Notes: generated by a model from the letters alone, not told the origin. 64,000 bases of DNA from Favolaschia claudopus (GCA_037176885.1 JAWWNJ010000008.1:1178001-1242000), one strand, 5' to 3'. Positions 47,564 to 60,301 are shown, counted from the stretch's first letter. Made by a program: numbers and translations.

Positions 47564-48719
47564 ATGCCATCTACAGAGGAGCTGAAACAAGCTGCAGCGG
47601 ATTTCCTCCATTCCAAAGGCCTCCAGCTCGTCTCCTTTCAAGTGATACAACTGCTCTGGGCTGGGTACGGTTACATCTGCCGTATTCAGGCTATCCCCAC
47701 CACCCTCACGACGCCCCAAAACAAACCAATCTCCCTCATCCTCAAACACATAACCCCGCCTCCAACCAGCGGCACACTCACAGAAAGCCACCCCCGCAGA
47801 CTCCTCTCCTACCAAGTCGAGCAGTCCTTCTACGCCACCCTAGCACCATTAATGCCGCCCGACATTCCTATAGCTTCATGCATGTCCTGCAACGACTCCA
47901 CCACGGGCAGCAACACAATGCTCCTTCTCACCGACCTCAAAGAAACGTATTCCATCCCAGGCGAACTGCATGCCGAGCTTTCGTCTCCGCAGGTATACGC
48001 CGCTCTCGACTGGCTAGCGGGCTTCCACGCCTTTTGGTGGGGCAGGGTCTCGGACTTTGATCGAGCAAGTCTGTGTAGACCGCCTCTCGAGCATCTCCGC
48101 CAGCACAGTGGCGACAGAGACTTGCGCTGCGAGAACGTATGGCTGAACGGCGGATACACATATTTCGCAACGCGGCGAGACGAATTCAGGGACCTGCTTC
48201 AGGACGAGACGTCCGAGTGGGCTGAGGCGCTATCGGCGCCGATAGCGGGACAGGCATCCGTCGCAGAGTTGGTCACGCACGTTCTCGCGCCGGCGAAGGA
48301 CAGACATAACGTTTCGCCCTACGAAACTCTCATCCACGGCGACGTCAAATCCGAAAACCTTTTCACCACAACCAACGGTACGACCGCCGCCTTCTACGAC
48401 TTCCAATACGTCGGTCTAGGACTGGGCGTCACCGACCTCGCAAAGCTGTTCACTTGTTCCGTGCCTCCTGCGATGCTCGCAAATCGATCCTCACGAGGGG
48501 AGGATGAGCGAGGGGGAAGAGAAGCTATTGCGGTATTACTTGGAGAGGCTTTTGCGGCGTTCTGGGAAGAAGTACGAGTGGGCGGTTTTCGTGCGGCATT
48601 GGGAGACGGCGGTGGTGGATTGGTTGAGGTTTCAGGCTAGTTGGGGGTTTGGGGGGAACAAGGAGTGGTTGGAGGGCAGGGAAAGGGCGATTATAAGGGA
48701 TGGAGGGTGGCGGGGGTAG
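47564..48719 (+). CDS. Aminoglycoside phosphotransferase/ecdysteroid-kinase-like protein, frameshifted
   Basis: A kinase-fold small-molecule phosphotransferase. Single exon; MPSTEELKQAAADF was taken as the start. An upstream ATG (47495) would add a hydrophobic stretch. The Brenner catalytic motif is IHGDVKSEN at about residue 260, with FYDFQYVGLGLGVTDLAKLF as the metal-binding Asp segment. WLAGFHAFWWG is also typical of the family. After about 48490 the frame with family-like sequence changes. The first frame continues to a stop at 48640 with low-complexity text. The plus-one frame gives EGEEKLLRYYLERLLRR, EWAVFVRHWETAVVDWLRF and ends at 48719. The switch falls in G-rich runs (gaggggagg, gcgaggggg), so a one-base indel is likely, real or from assembly. 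No intron of normal size fits. Substrate unknown. Confidence 0.75.
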
Positions 48720-50377
48720 CTGATCGACGAGGCAACATGAGACGCGGAAGGGGACCAAAGTGGGCGGGAGAGCGAGGAAAGGTCAGTCGAGTGGAGTTGG
48801 CAATGGATGCTACTTGCGGGAACGAGTAGGCCGTGTCGGGTGTTTGAGAGAGTGCGGCGAGGCGTTAGGAAACAAGACCGGAATCGAGAGAGAATTGAGG
48901 CAGTTTTGGGTCGACGGGTTTGTTACGCAGCATTTGCATGTTTGGCTGCTCAAGCGGAAACGAGAAGGTTGATCCCTCTGCCTCGAATGGCGTGATGTTC
49001 AATTCAGTCTGGCTGTAGCTGACCAGTTCATGGGTCAAGATTGCTGGTAAGAGCTTCGCTGCCATTCTCATTCGAATCCCGATGTCTGACGGCCTATCAT
49101 CCGAATCTACAGGTACGACTACCACTGCCGTGTCCACCTCATTCATCACGATGAAGAGCATGCGAGGAATTCCAATGTGATTCTGCCTACATGAAGCCCA
49201 AGGCTGACGATCGTAGCATCTCTGCCAAGCTCGTGGACATTGGGACGATGGATCATAAGCTTGGTTCCGATTTCTCCTCAAAAAACTTGGTCGAAGTTCT
49301 CTTTTACGGACATTGGTATTCCACCTCTACGTCTATACCGGACAAAATCCTCTATGATGCCTCCAGCCTTCCCTCGAATTGCACCTCACGCTTACGTCCC
49401 CTTTCTTCCTCCTCTCAGCACCTTACGCCTTGCCCCCCGCCATGATCCCCCTCCGCCGCTGCTCGTCGACAACGCCATCCGCTCCGCCCTCAAGCCAACT
49501 TCAAACACCCCAATTGCACGCCATGCCCCGACGCCACTCCTTCAATGCACCCTCCCCCTGACACACCATCAGTGTGCGCCACTTCTGCCAGCTATCACGA
49601 CAGCGTTCCCTCAACGTCCCCTTCTCTGTTTTCCTCTACCCCCGCTTCTCCACCCATCCCAAACTCGCTCAAGTCTGCCTCAACCCAATCCCCGTACGAC
49701 GACCACGAAAACGCGCCGTTCCGACCTGCAAACCCGCAAGCCAGTACCGATAGCAAGAAGCTCGTACGAACACGACGTACCGTACTCGTATATGTATACC
49801 CAAATAAACTCGTGTTCACTCAAAACTCTGCGCGATTCAATGCCCAAGTCAACGGGTCGAAAACCTCTTACTTCGTCAACGATCAAGTTTGCAAATGAAT
49901 GCAATACTGAGGGAACGCAAAGTCAGCACTAGAGGACTCAAATCGAGCGAACGATTCAGAACGAAACCGAACGAGATTTGGATAAAAGCTTCCCATTATT
50001 CAAAAGAGCCGGGCGTTCCAACGAAAATGCTAAATACTCAGCGCTCAACACCTGAAATTCCGCTTGTGGTTGCGTGAATTCTTGATGGATCCGGATGGTT
50101 GTACATCGCAGCGAGCAATTTAAATCGGTGACGAAGTAAGTTTTCGTACATGGGCCTATCGACGAATTTTGCGCAATACAAGACATATGTACACTACACG
50201 ATCGAATGTAAATCGTACACCAGATACATCAGATACAACATATAATAGCATGAAATCCAGCACCCGTAACGACACGCTTACCCTTCGCCCACCCCCGAAT
50301 ATGTACATCAGATGACACCATGAAATCCCGTGCCGGCCAACAACAACGATACCCTCCCTACTCACTCACTCATTCAC
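48720..50377. other. Gene-poor stretch
   Basis: Pro- and Ser-rich frames on the plus strand (49240-49932) overlap each other and show no motif. They look like translated C-rich DNA. A short run of ACTC units lies at about 50355-50385, next to the 3' end of the methyltransferase gene. Confidence 0.4.
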
Positions 50378-53300
50378 TCACTCACAATCCCTCACCCACC
50401 CCCGACACATCTCCGTCCCACACACACAATCCCGCGCAGCCCCCTCCGGTCTCGGCTTCTTCAAGTCTTTCATATCCCTCTTCTTCCCCTTCCCCCTCTC
50501 CCTCTTGTCCTTCTCCTTGAGATACCACTTCACATACTCATACTGCGCCCCGGGGTCGTAGTCGAATGTGAACTCGGTGTAGGGTGGGATGTCGGTTTTG
50601 GCGATGAAGGCTAGGAAGGCGATGCGTTGCTGGAGGGGGAGGGGTGGGTGGGGGTGAATGACCGAGGTAAGGAGAGAGAAGGAGAAGTAGAAAACGTACA
50701 TGCGGGAGCGTATCATACACAACCGGCTGGACGAGTAAATTCGGCATGCAGGAATGGCTGGTTTAGCGTTAGCTACAGTATATCGAAAAGGAACGCGTCC
50801 ACGTACTTGATGAATCGCGTCCAGTTGCCTACAGCACACATATAATTGGTTAGTCTCTCTCCATCAAACAAAGCAACGGACGAAGACAAGGAGGGGGAGA
50901 AGAAACGACATACCACACTCCCACCCATCAACACTATACAGCTCCTCCTCCCCCACGCCCTCCTCATTGGCATAATCCAGATCAAAACAATACTCCTTCC
51001 GTGGACCTTTCAATTGCGCCGCCTCTGCGCGCGGGCTGTCTCGTGTTCAGCGTCGTCATTCCAGCCAATCCTCCTCTGGGTGGGAGTAGAGATGGATACG
51101 TACATAAGTTTCCTGCAACCCCAATCAGCTCAGCAAAAACAAAAGTAAAGAGAAAAGAAAGGAGAAGAAACACACCCAGTATAAACCCCCACCACCGTCC
51201 CCCTCGCCACCCTTACCGGCGCGCGCACGCCCCACCCGCACGCGACGGTCTTGAATATCTCGATCGGAACGCGCCGCGGGCACTGCGCGACGCGGTTGCC
51301 GCAAGTCATGGGGCAGTTGCAGTACTACAAAGTGGGGAGGGTGAGTATATGGGGGAGAGAAAGGAAGAAGGGAGAAGCTCACGGGGTTACACTCCACGAC
51401 GACCTCGTCGGTGTGGTATGAGAAGTTGAAGAGGCCCTGAAATACGAATTTGAGTTATCAGTTCGTACGAAACGGAGAACGAGGGATACTCACATCGGTA
51501 TACGCATACCTATTCTTCCTCCTCCCCTCCTCATCCACATCGTCGATATCCCCATCCATATCCTGGCAGCAGTGTGCATAGTCATCGCATTTCTCTTCGC
51601 ACTGACAAAACGTGAAGCTCTCTGGGTCGGTGAAGGGCGTGGCGGAGTCGCTGGAAAGTTTGAGCGTTAGGTATTTTCTTTTGTTTTTGGTATGTGGAGA
51701 AAGAAGAAAGCGAAACAAGGAACACTCACGGAAACCTCCTCAACCCCAGCCCCTCGTCGGCGTCGTACCGATCCTCGAGGTACTGAAACCTTCCGCCGTG
51801 CAACGACGGCGGCACCTCCTCGTCGTCAGGATCGACGTCGTTCACGAACGTGATCCCCGCGGTGACGTCCCCGTCCCCGCCTTCTGCGTCGTCCGGGTCG
51901 GGGGTATCGTTGGATTGGGCGAGTTCGGTCCATTCGGATTCGAGTTTAAGGCGTCTATATAAGTAGGAAATGAGATTTTCGTGAATGAGTAGAGATAGAA
52001 GGAGAGGAAGACGTACAAACTCTTGGCCTTCGCCTTGCCCTTCACCAGCGCCGCAGACGTAGACGCAGAAGACGAATCCCGCAATTTCGCTCTCTTGCTC
52101 ACGCTGCCCTCCCGTTCCCGTTCCCGCGCCAACGCGACGCTCTTCAGGCGCCCCTCCGCCGCGCGACACGTATCGCAGACCGCACCGCGGCAGACGTCGG
52201 GCGGGGGGAGGAGCGAGCCGCAGGCGCATTTGCGGGTTGTTGGCGTCTTGTCTTTAGCTTTCTTGTCGTCTGCGTCGTCGGAATCGGAAGAGGAGGAGTT
52301 GGAAGAATCGGAAGAGGACGGAGAGGGAGAAGGAACGCGGCGGCGTTTGAGAATACGTCGGGAGGGTGGGGTTGTGAGGGAGGAGGAGGAAGCAGTGAGG
52401 GTGGAAGAGGTGGAGAAGGAGGAGAGCGTGGATTGGGCGCGTGTGTGGGGGGTGGGTGGGGGGAGGAAGGTGTGGGAAGTGGAGGTGGATGTTGAAGTGG
52501 AACGAGTTAGTCGACCGGGCGAAGAAGCTGTCAGGCGAGAAAAAAGAGCGCGCGGGGATTCTGGAAGCGGCGTGGGGAGCGCACGTCGTTTCGGCGGGGG
52601 AGGCAGCCCGGGGGATGTGGCGCGGCGTTTGCCTTTGGATAAGCTGAGAGCGGGGTTGACGGGGAGGAGCTCGATGGACTCGACGGACGAGGAGATGGAG
52701 ATGGCTGGAGAGGCGACGCGGGGGAGGCGCGGAGGGGGGAGGGGAGTTGGCTGGGGGCGTGACGAGGAGGCGAGGGAGTTGGGAACAGGGAGAGGACGCG
52801 GTTTGGATGGACCCGCGATTGCATTTCTCGGCGCATGCTTGGCCATAAGGCGCTCCATGCGTCGCTCGAGTTCAAAGCACTCCTCTTGAAAGGCGTTGTA
52901 TTCTTGTTCAGTCGGGCGGACGTAGCCCTGCTTTCGTTCGCGGGTTCCTCTGTTGACAAGATCCAGGGTACTCCATAGCTTGACTTTATTCGTGTCTTTC
53001 GTAGACAATTCCTTGAGTCGATCTTCTTCCCATTGATCGAGAGGGGTCTCTTTGGCTGATTGCCAGGTTGTATTCGTGCCATCGCGGCGTTTCCAGCCGT
53101 GCCAGCTGACCTACAGAATTTATTGTGAATCTTGGGATGTCAACGAAGAACGGGGTGTACTGCGTATCTAAAAGTACCATTGAGTGAATGAGAAAGACAC
53201 GAAAGGATGAACGGACTTGATTTCGCCATCGTAGCGGACTTCCTCGCCAATGACCTTCATCTCCCACTCGCGGTCATTGTCGTCACCCCAGTCTTCTACG

Positions 53301-53383
53301 GGGCTCGGTGAACGTCGCCATAGCTCTTCTGCGTCGTCCATGTCCTTTTGGTGAGAACGTCTTGATTTGTGTGGACTGGGCAT
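50378..53383 (-). CDS. clr4: Chromodomain-SET histone H3 lysine-9 methyltransferase (Clr4/SUV39 type)
   Basis: This nuclear enzyme methylates H3K9 to build heterochromatin. Twelve exons (53383-53217, 53167-53161, 53110-52017, 51954-51730, 51650-51494, 51436-51383, 51324-51176, 51112-51104, 51035-50914, 50828-50807, 50757-50700, 50629-50378) give 771 residues in phase. The chromodomain spans about 38-85 ([36 protein letters not shown]). A Ser/Pro/Lys-rich linker of about 330 residues contains its own Cys cluster ([17 protein letters not shown]). Pre-SET Cys are in [15 protein letters not shown] and [17 protein letters not shown]. The SET domain has [34 protein letters not shown] and FTFDYDPG. 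The post-SET is [11 protein letters not shown]. All catalytic and zinc residues are present. Exons 2 (7 bases) and 8 (9 bases) are needed to keep the chromodomain and SET motifs. Confidence 0.92.
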
Positions 53384-55098
53384 GCCCAAGAGCTAGTCTC
53401 GTAAAGCAGACTTTATACCGGGCGATGAGGAGACAGTCGTTCTCAAGCACCTATATAATCGAATTTTGATTGTGCCGTGACTTGTTTGGGCGTGCGGACA
53501 ACACGTCTCTTCCGATGGTAAGGGAAATTGCGATCGCACGCTTTCTCTGTGAGCGGAAATGATAGAGAAATTCGCGGTCTTTGACCGCTAGAAATTGTCT
53601 CTGCTGGATTCAGTAGGGGAAGTTGTGGAAGTGGGCTGTTTGCGGAAGATCCGCTAGACCGAACGCGAAGGGGTGCGGGCAGCGAATCTGGCAAAAAAGG
53701 CGGGCCAATTCCAGTACGCCCGTAAGTGACGGAGCAGACGAGGTCGAAATTGCTGAAAGTAGGCGGATTCTTGGCTCAAATCGGAGGAGAGACGCGCTGA
53801 TACGTAGACTAGACAGCACAGACGCTGATTGAAAGCAGAACCGAGGGTGTGCAAGTCAGAGTGGTTGAGCGCTGAGCAATCGCGGCGGCGAGTCGAAGAC
53901 GACGACTGTCGGACGACGGGATGTTCGTCGTGGGAAGGTGGCTATGCGACTCGCTTCCACAACGTCGCCTCGACCGTCATCTTAGCCGCATTGCCCGACG
54001 TACGCACTCCCTTCCTCGTGCTTGAAGAGTCCGTCGTGCAGCTCTTTCGCTGTCTTCACCCCGTCTCCCGCATTCACCTAAGCTCACTCAGGTGCGCCAT
54101 CTTTTCCTTGGCGCGTCTTGGTTTCGCTTACGACTTCTGCCCTCCACCCCCTGCGACCTCTCCGCCTTCCCCCGTGCCCATCCACACGCTCGCCTCTCTC
54201 GGCAACACCTGCGCTTCCTCAACTCCAACTACGTGCGCGCGCCTTGCTTCCGTCTTGCCGTTAACGGTTTCCGACAGCAGCAGCCGCAACCAGCCCCTCC
54301 CCCGTGGCCCGCTCGTTTCACCTATAGAAGCCCCCCTAGCCACCGCGTACGCTTTGAACAGCTCCCATTTAGGGAGCGCGCTTGCGTCGTCGACTGCCGT
54401 GTTTTAAGGAAAAATAGGTCAGTTCCATATTTGTCATGAGCGCACTTCGAAATTCACCGGCTTCAGAATCGCGCGAATAAAGGGATGGCGCGGTATGCGG
54501 AGGTGGCGCGCTGGAATAGATATGTATGTAGCCATGTACATTCCTAGTCGAAATGAATGAAGCACTTTAGAGGTTTGCTTATACTTGTTTGTCGTAACCT
54601 ATCGACTTCAAGTTCAACCACCATCTTCTCCGAGTCTCTCCCATGGCCTTAAACGATTGGCCTTTCATTCGCTGCTAGTTTCCTCACAGAACAGCCGCCC
54701 TCATCTCTTTCTGTCCCCATTTCCGTTGCTCGCCATCAGGGCTAGATATCTTTGCGTAACCTGTCCAACTCTGCAGCCCTCGCAGGATGATGATTCACCC
54801 GGGTGCCGCGATACACCTTAAAACCGGCCGCTCAGCATAAACTTGAACGCAGTGCATCAGCGACCTTCAATGCTTTGTCAATTCTGGATGAATCTCGAAC
54901 CGGATTAATTTAATTCTGCCTGATGCCTTCAAGACGGCAGTCGAGTATTAACTTTGACGCGTACGTTGAACGATATAAAAACCCGAGAATTTGGCCTCAA
55001 ATGTATCCGAATCCCCGGCTCCCCCCTCCCTCTTCCCCCTCCTCTTTCTCCCGTTCAATTCCCGATCTCCTCTTCAGCCCGACGCGTCTCCCGCCGCG
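53384..55098. other. Divergent intergenic region
   Basis: Holds the promoters of the methyltransferase (-) and the MFS transporter (+). A 192-codon plus frame (53829-54407) has no motif; its C-terminal half is Ser/Pro/Leu-rich and I do not call it a gene. Confidence 0.4.
54974..54980 (+). promoter_or_regulatory. TATA box of the MFS transporter at 55099
   Basis: TATAAAA in the context GATATAAAAACC, 118 bases before the ATG. A pyrimidine-rich tract (55020-55050) follows, as at many fungal start sites. Confidence 0.5.
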
Positions 55099-57551
55099 AT
55101 GCCTTTCGAACCAATCGAAGCTGAATTTATCCATCCTCCCGCTCTCTCCGCGCGTCAGGAAGAGGAGTTCCGTCAATTGGAAAAGGAGGACGGCACGCTC
55201 CATGGGCACGGCTCGACCACCCCCACCTCCACCAGTCCAACCGTCCACGACTTGGAAGCCGCCTTTGCGCGGAAAGGCTATCATGTTGTCACCTTTGACT
55301 CGGGGATGAAGGAGGATCCACGGGAATGGAGACGATTCCAGAAGTGGTATGCAATACTAATCCGCCGTTATTCATCGTGCTCTGAACAGATCGTCATGGC
55401 TGCGTGCATTTAGGTACATCACAATCGCGACTGCATTTCGTAGGTTTTCATGTCGCTCAACGCTCACAACTTCTGATTCCTTTTTACCAGTCTGCATGGC
55501 CGTTGCCCTCGGCAGCTCCATCATCACCGGCGAGTGAGCATTTCCCTCTATTTTTTTCACTCAGTACACGCCACTCACTCTCTGCAGCCTCCAAGGACCC
55601 ATGAAAGACCTCCACACCTCTCAAGAAATCATAAACCTGACCGTAACATGCTTCGTCATCGGCTTTGGCATCGGGTACGTTCGCGTTTCTTCATCTACAC
55701 CTACATCTTCCTTGCACACTACTCATTTACTCATGCCCATCTACATCTAGCCCCCTCGCCCTCGCCCCCCTCTCCGAAGTCCTCGGCCGCCGAACAATCT
55801 ACATCCTCAGCATGTTCTTCTACTTCATCTTCACCCTCCCCGGTGCCCTCGCCCCCAACGCCGCCACCCTCGTGATCACTCGACAGATCGCCGGCTTGGC
55901 AGCGTCTGCGCCGATATGTAATGTTGGTGGGAGGTACGTTGGTTGTTCGAATTCGATTCGGATTTCTTTTTTGTTTTGTTTGCTATGCTAATGGGATGTA
56001 TGGTTTAGTATCGCCGACGTGTGGAGTATTGAGGATAGAGGGTTGCCTATGGCGGTATTTTCTGCTACGTTTTTGTACGTTGGTGTTTGCCTACTGCATA
56101 GAATCGCATTGCTAAGAACCGAACAACGACAGTGTCGGTCCCATATTAGGTGAGCCGGCGGCCCATACTCTGTTATCATCAATATCTCGCAAAATTTCAA
56201 GCGATTATTTTCTCAACTCGTCTAGGTCCTCTGATAGGCGGCTGGATCGGACAATACGCTGGCTGGCGTTGGATCTGTGAGTCTACAAACATCTTATCAT
56301 AAAAATCATTCTATTCAATCCGCTAACAATCACACACTACATACAGACTGGGTCCTCTTCATATTCACCGGCTTCTGCTTCGTCCTCACCCTCTTCATCC
56401 CCGAAACCCTCGCCCCCGTCCTCCTCCGGCGCAAAGCAGAAGCGCTCCGCAAATCGACCGGAGACGATACATATCGCGCCCTGATCGAGCTGGACCATAC
56501 GCCCTTCGCCGAGGTGCTTAGGAGCGCTTTGTTAAGGCCTATGGTTATCCTGTTTACGGAGCCCGTCGTGTTGTTTATGTCATTCTGTGAGTGGCTCTTG
56601 CTTTTTGAGCACTTTGTGTTGAATGTTTATTGACGTGGGGTAGATTTGTCGTTCATATACAGTCTTTTGTGTGAGTGCAATAAATCGTCAAGAGAGCACA
56701 CATTATAATTAAGCGTGTAGACTTGATGTTCTTCGCCTTCCCCATCGCATTCCAAGAAATCAGAGGATTCAGCCCTGGGATTACCGGTGTCACGTTCCTT
56801 AGTATATTTGTACGTTCAACCCCTTCTCTTTACATATACGAAGCTGAGTGCTGATATTCCATCCAACCAAACGTAGATCGGCATCATGGTCGCGATGTGT
56901 TTGGTGTCATATCAGGAGAAACTGTACAACAAGGTCACGGTGAACGGGACTTTCCCTGAAGCGAGGTTGTATCCTATGATGCTTGGTTCGATGTGAGTCG
57001 CCGCGGCTGTCATAATCATCTCTCAAGCTCGACTGACTGACTGATTGTTCGAAACGCCCAGCACCCTCCCTGCATCCCTCTTCATCTTCGCATTTACCGG
57101 TGCATATTCTCATGTACACTTCATGGGTAAGCTTTCTCATCTATCTACCTCCCTTTGGCTACGTTCAATAACCTGAGTATCAAACCAAACCAACCCTTTA
57201 GGCCCCTGCACCGCTGGCGCCCTGTTCGGCTTCTCCATCATCCTCGTCTACGTCGCCGCAAACTCCTACATCGTCGACTCCTACAGCGACTTCGCCGCCT
57301 CCGCCATTGCCGCGAAAACCGTCATGCGCTCGCTCATCGGCGCCGCCGTCCCCTTGTATGTCAATCAGATGTTCAAAAACATGGGGTTCCAATACGCGGG
57401 ATTGCTGTTGGCGCTGGTGGGGGTGGCGATTATGCCGATTCCGTTTGTGTTCTATGTGTATGGGTATGGGATTCGGATGAGGAGTGAGAAGGCGTCGAAG
57501 AATCGGAGGATGGATGGGGGAGGGGAGGAGAAGAATGTAGAAAAGAGTTGA
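55099..57551 (+). CDS. MFS transporter, DHA1 family (polyamine/drug exporter-like)
   Basis: A proton-driven exporter of the plasma membrane, about 14 exons. The N-terminal 75 residues are cytosolic and acidic. Helix 1 is YITIATAFLCMAVALGSSII, with SSIITGDL typical of DHA1. GIGPLALAPLSEVLGRR is motif A in loop 2-3. ITRQIAGLAASAP and NVGGSIADVW follow, then GPILGPLIGGWIGQYAGWRW (motif C), FIPETLAPVLLRRKA, and the second half from YLSFIYSLLYLMFFAFPIAF to helix 12. A 17-base exon (56133-56149) is required to join motif C. The closest style is that of the TPO1/FLU1 group, which exports polyamines or drugs, but substrate is inferred only. The frame before ATG 55099 lacks another ATG. The P450 gene follows convergently 588 bases on. 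Confidence 0.88.
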
Positions 57552-58139
57552 TTGTAATGCGAACAGGTGGTTGGTTCAAGATTAGATTTGACAAACTGTA
57601 GACAGATTCGGACATTTCCAGTCCATTTAGATGTAGACTAATTCAACGCTATACTTTCGGTAATTCCACGGGCAGGATATTGGGTGCGACGCGGGGAATT
57701 CAAGATTCCGATGTTAATACTGCATACTTGATGAGCATCATCAACAAACTGATGTGTGGCGTCTTGTGGCGTCCACTTTATCTTTGTGCGGGTCAGCCCG
57801 GCGGATACACTAGGACCCACAATTGCCTAAATTGAGAGAGAAGTTAAAAACGTCCTTGATGACTACCAGAAGATACTAGGTACGGGATTCGCCGAAGACC
57901 GAGGGCGGGATCTTTATGGTAGTTCGTTGACCCATGAATGTAGTCGAGCGGTCGCCCGCCGTCCTAATTTTCATAAAGGTGTCCAGCAGGGGTGGCACGT
58001 TCGATTTCGATAATAAGGTAACAAACACGTTGACCTTTTCCAAAGACCGTGAATATTCTATTTACATACACATCTATACATTCATTCCGAGTTGAATCCG
58101 CATCCAACTGCAGGATCTTTACATTTGCACGTACACCAT
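57552..58139. other. Spacer between MFS and P450 genes
   Basis: This 588-base interval lies between convergent 3' ends. No gene or repeat seen. Confidence 0.45.
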
Positions 58140-60266
58140 TCAATAATGCCCACGAATTCCCGGGTCAACGATCTCAGAAGGCATCGACTCGAACGCATTT
58201 AGCGTAGGGTTGGGACGTTCCCATTGATCGAGCTCGCGATGTCCCTCGGCCAGCCAACGCGCAAGTGCTTGAGGATCGCGCACTGTGAGTTTGATCCCGG
58301 CAGCCAAAGGCAGAGCCTGAGGATCGCACACAGAGACCTGGTCGTCGATGGGATGCATCTCGAGACTGGCCTCCCCGACGGCACGTAACTTGGGGAAGAC
58401 AGCGTCTCGGGCGGCGTCTCCGAGAGGCGCGCGCTCAAGCTTGAAGAAATGGAGCAGAAGAACGAGGTTCCCGTAGAACAATTTGTTGACGTCTACGAAT
58501 CGTGAATCGGTCGAGGTTCGGAATGAGAAGAAATAACACGAACTAGGAACGCCCATGCACACACGCCGACCCGCACCGTGATTCAAGTGAGGTACGCCAA
58601 CTTTTGGCTGCTTAACATCTGTTCGTCCATAGTGACCATCCATCCAACGCTCGGGTACGAATTCTTCCGGGGAATCGTACCGCTGGGGGTCACGATTGAT
58701 CTGGTAAGAATTATAGACCACGAGAACGCCCTTGGGTATTAGCACGCCGTCGACAGTGACATCCTCGTGCGTCTCCCGCGGAAATCCGAGTCGGATAGAT
58801 GCGAAATAGCGACCAGCCTCCGTCCCGAGTGCCTTGATATATTCGACGCGATCAGTATCGAGCGGGTCTGGAACTTCCCCGCCATACTCCTCCTCGATAG
58901 CTCGGAAAGCCTTTTCTTGCATCTCGGGGTGGGCAGCGAGGTGCGCAGCGAGCCAAGTGAGGCCTGTCCCGCCGCTCATACCCGAGCCAGTGAGCGTCGT
59001 CGCAAGCCGCAGCTCTTCGTTGGGGGTAAGAGTGCCGTCATCGATGGTGCGGAAGATGTCTCCCATTTGAGACGGCGTTGGGTCCCCCGCGTCGAGACGC
59101 TTGTGCAGATCTTGAAGAAGCTCCTTGCAGTAAGCAACCTCTGCGTCGCGAAGTTCCTTGGCATGTTCCTCGGCATCGTAGACAGAATCGAGCCAGGTTG
59201 CGAGTCCGAGAGGGCGAAGAATGAAGCGCAGAGGTGATGCAAGCGTCAGGAGGAGCTGTTCGCCGGTCGCGACGAGGGGTATGTAGTCATGTACAGGCGT
59301 CGCAAGGCTACGCTGTCGGAAAGCTTTGATATTGACGTCGGCAACAAGACGGGTCATATCTTCGCCAAAGCGTTGTCCAAAGAGAATGTCAGCACTGACA
59401 CCAATCGTGGTGGTCCAAAAATGAAAACCGAGATCCTGGGCGACGCCAGATTTAGCGCTGTCGGCGAGCAAGCGGACAAGTCGGAAATATCTGCGGGCAG
59501 CGAAATGGTTGAAGCTTGAGAAATTCTTGCAGTCAGCTCGGAATATTCCTGAATAAAGCAATGTCCGCACCTCGGAAGTTTGGCTGCGCTAGTTTGAGCT
59601 GTCAGAAGCCGTCTATATTTGCTGATTTGTTCGCTGAATTTCGTCGCTTAGGGAAAAGTCAGAACCAAACTAAGAAAATGAAGAGAATCATGGGCGTACT
59701 TCCGATGGTGGTCGGAGCATCAGGATCTAATGCTCTTGAGAAGGCTCCGTGCCATAATTTGAACTCCGGGCGCGACTGGAAAGCAGCTCCTTGTTGGATC
59801 AATGTCTTGTTCACGTCGGCGTAAGTGTTGATTATGACCTAGCACAATGTAATCTCGGTAAGATTCAATTATGAGCAGATAAGTGACATACAGCCTCTCT
59901 TTCTCCAAGGGAAAGCCTGAGATAACGGAATGTGGAGATGCTCTGGCACTATCGTTCGAGATTCGTACCTGAACATTCCACCATACAGTTTCGTCCAATC
60001 AGCAAGCGACCTAGCATGTCCAGCCCTCATCTATGCGAACTTGAGTAATTCCACGACATAGACAGGCTGTAAGAACACACCTGGAAGAGGTTTCCGACCA
60101 GGGGGAGACCCGAAGGCCCAGGCAATTTGACGCGAGCAGGGCTCAGAAACAGATTCCTCGATGCATAGAGACAAAGCAGCAGTAGGCCGGAGAATATGAG
60201 CGCTCCGTAGTAGTTTGAAGCGGAGAGAGTCGCAAGACTCTGACCGAGGGAGGTTGGCATCTCCAT
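58140..60266 (-). CDS. Cytochrome P450, phenylacetate-hydroxylase-like
   Basis: A haem-thiolate monooxygenase anchored in the ER by an N-terminal helix (YYGALIFSGLLLLCLYASRN) followed by the PGPSGLPLVGN hinge. Exon 1 is 60266-60081, exon 2 60030-59969. Later exons include VIINTYADVNKTLIQQG and the long exon ending near 58540 (FRLVRLLADSAKSG to the haem loop). A final exon starts after an intron near 58544-58495. The K-helix reads EAGRYFASIR with ExxR. PERW is present. The haem loop is HGAGRRVCMG, with the Cys ligand but His where most P450s have Phe. The I-helix stretch GSGMSGGTGLTW lacks the usual acidic residue. The tail is long (about 100 residues after the Cys). It resembles the CYP504 group, which hydroxylates phenylacetates. 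The substrate is an inference. The junction between 59700 and 59520 is the least certain. Confidence 0.85.
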
Positions 60267-60301
60267 TATTGCCAGTAGCAACACTTCAGCAGGGTGCCCA
60301 C

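Noticed and set aside
49240..49932. 230-codon Pro-rich plus-strand frame
   Set aside because: Two or three overlapping frames are open at once in C-rich DNA, which explains the length. No domain and no consistent start.
53829..54407. 192-codon plus-strand frame upstream of the methyltransferase
   Set aside because: No recognisable domain; open frames in C/T-rich DNA are expected. Kept only as a remark in the gap entry.
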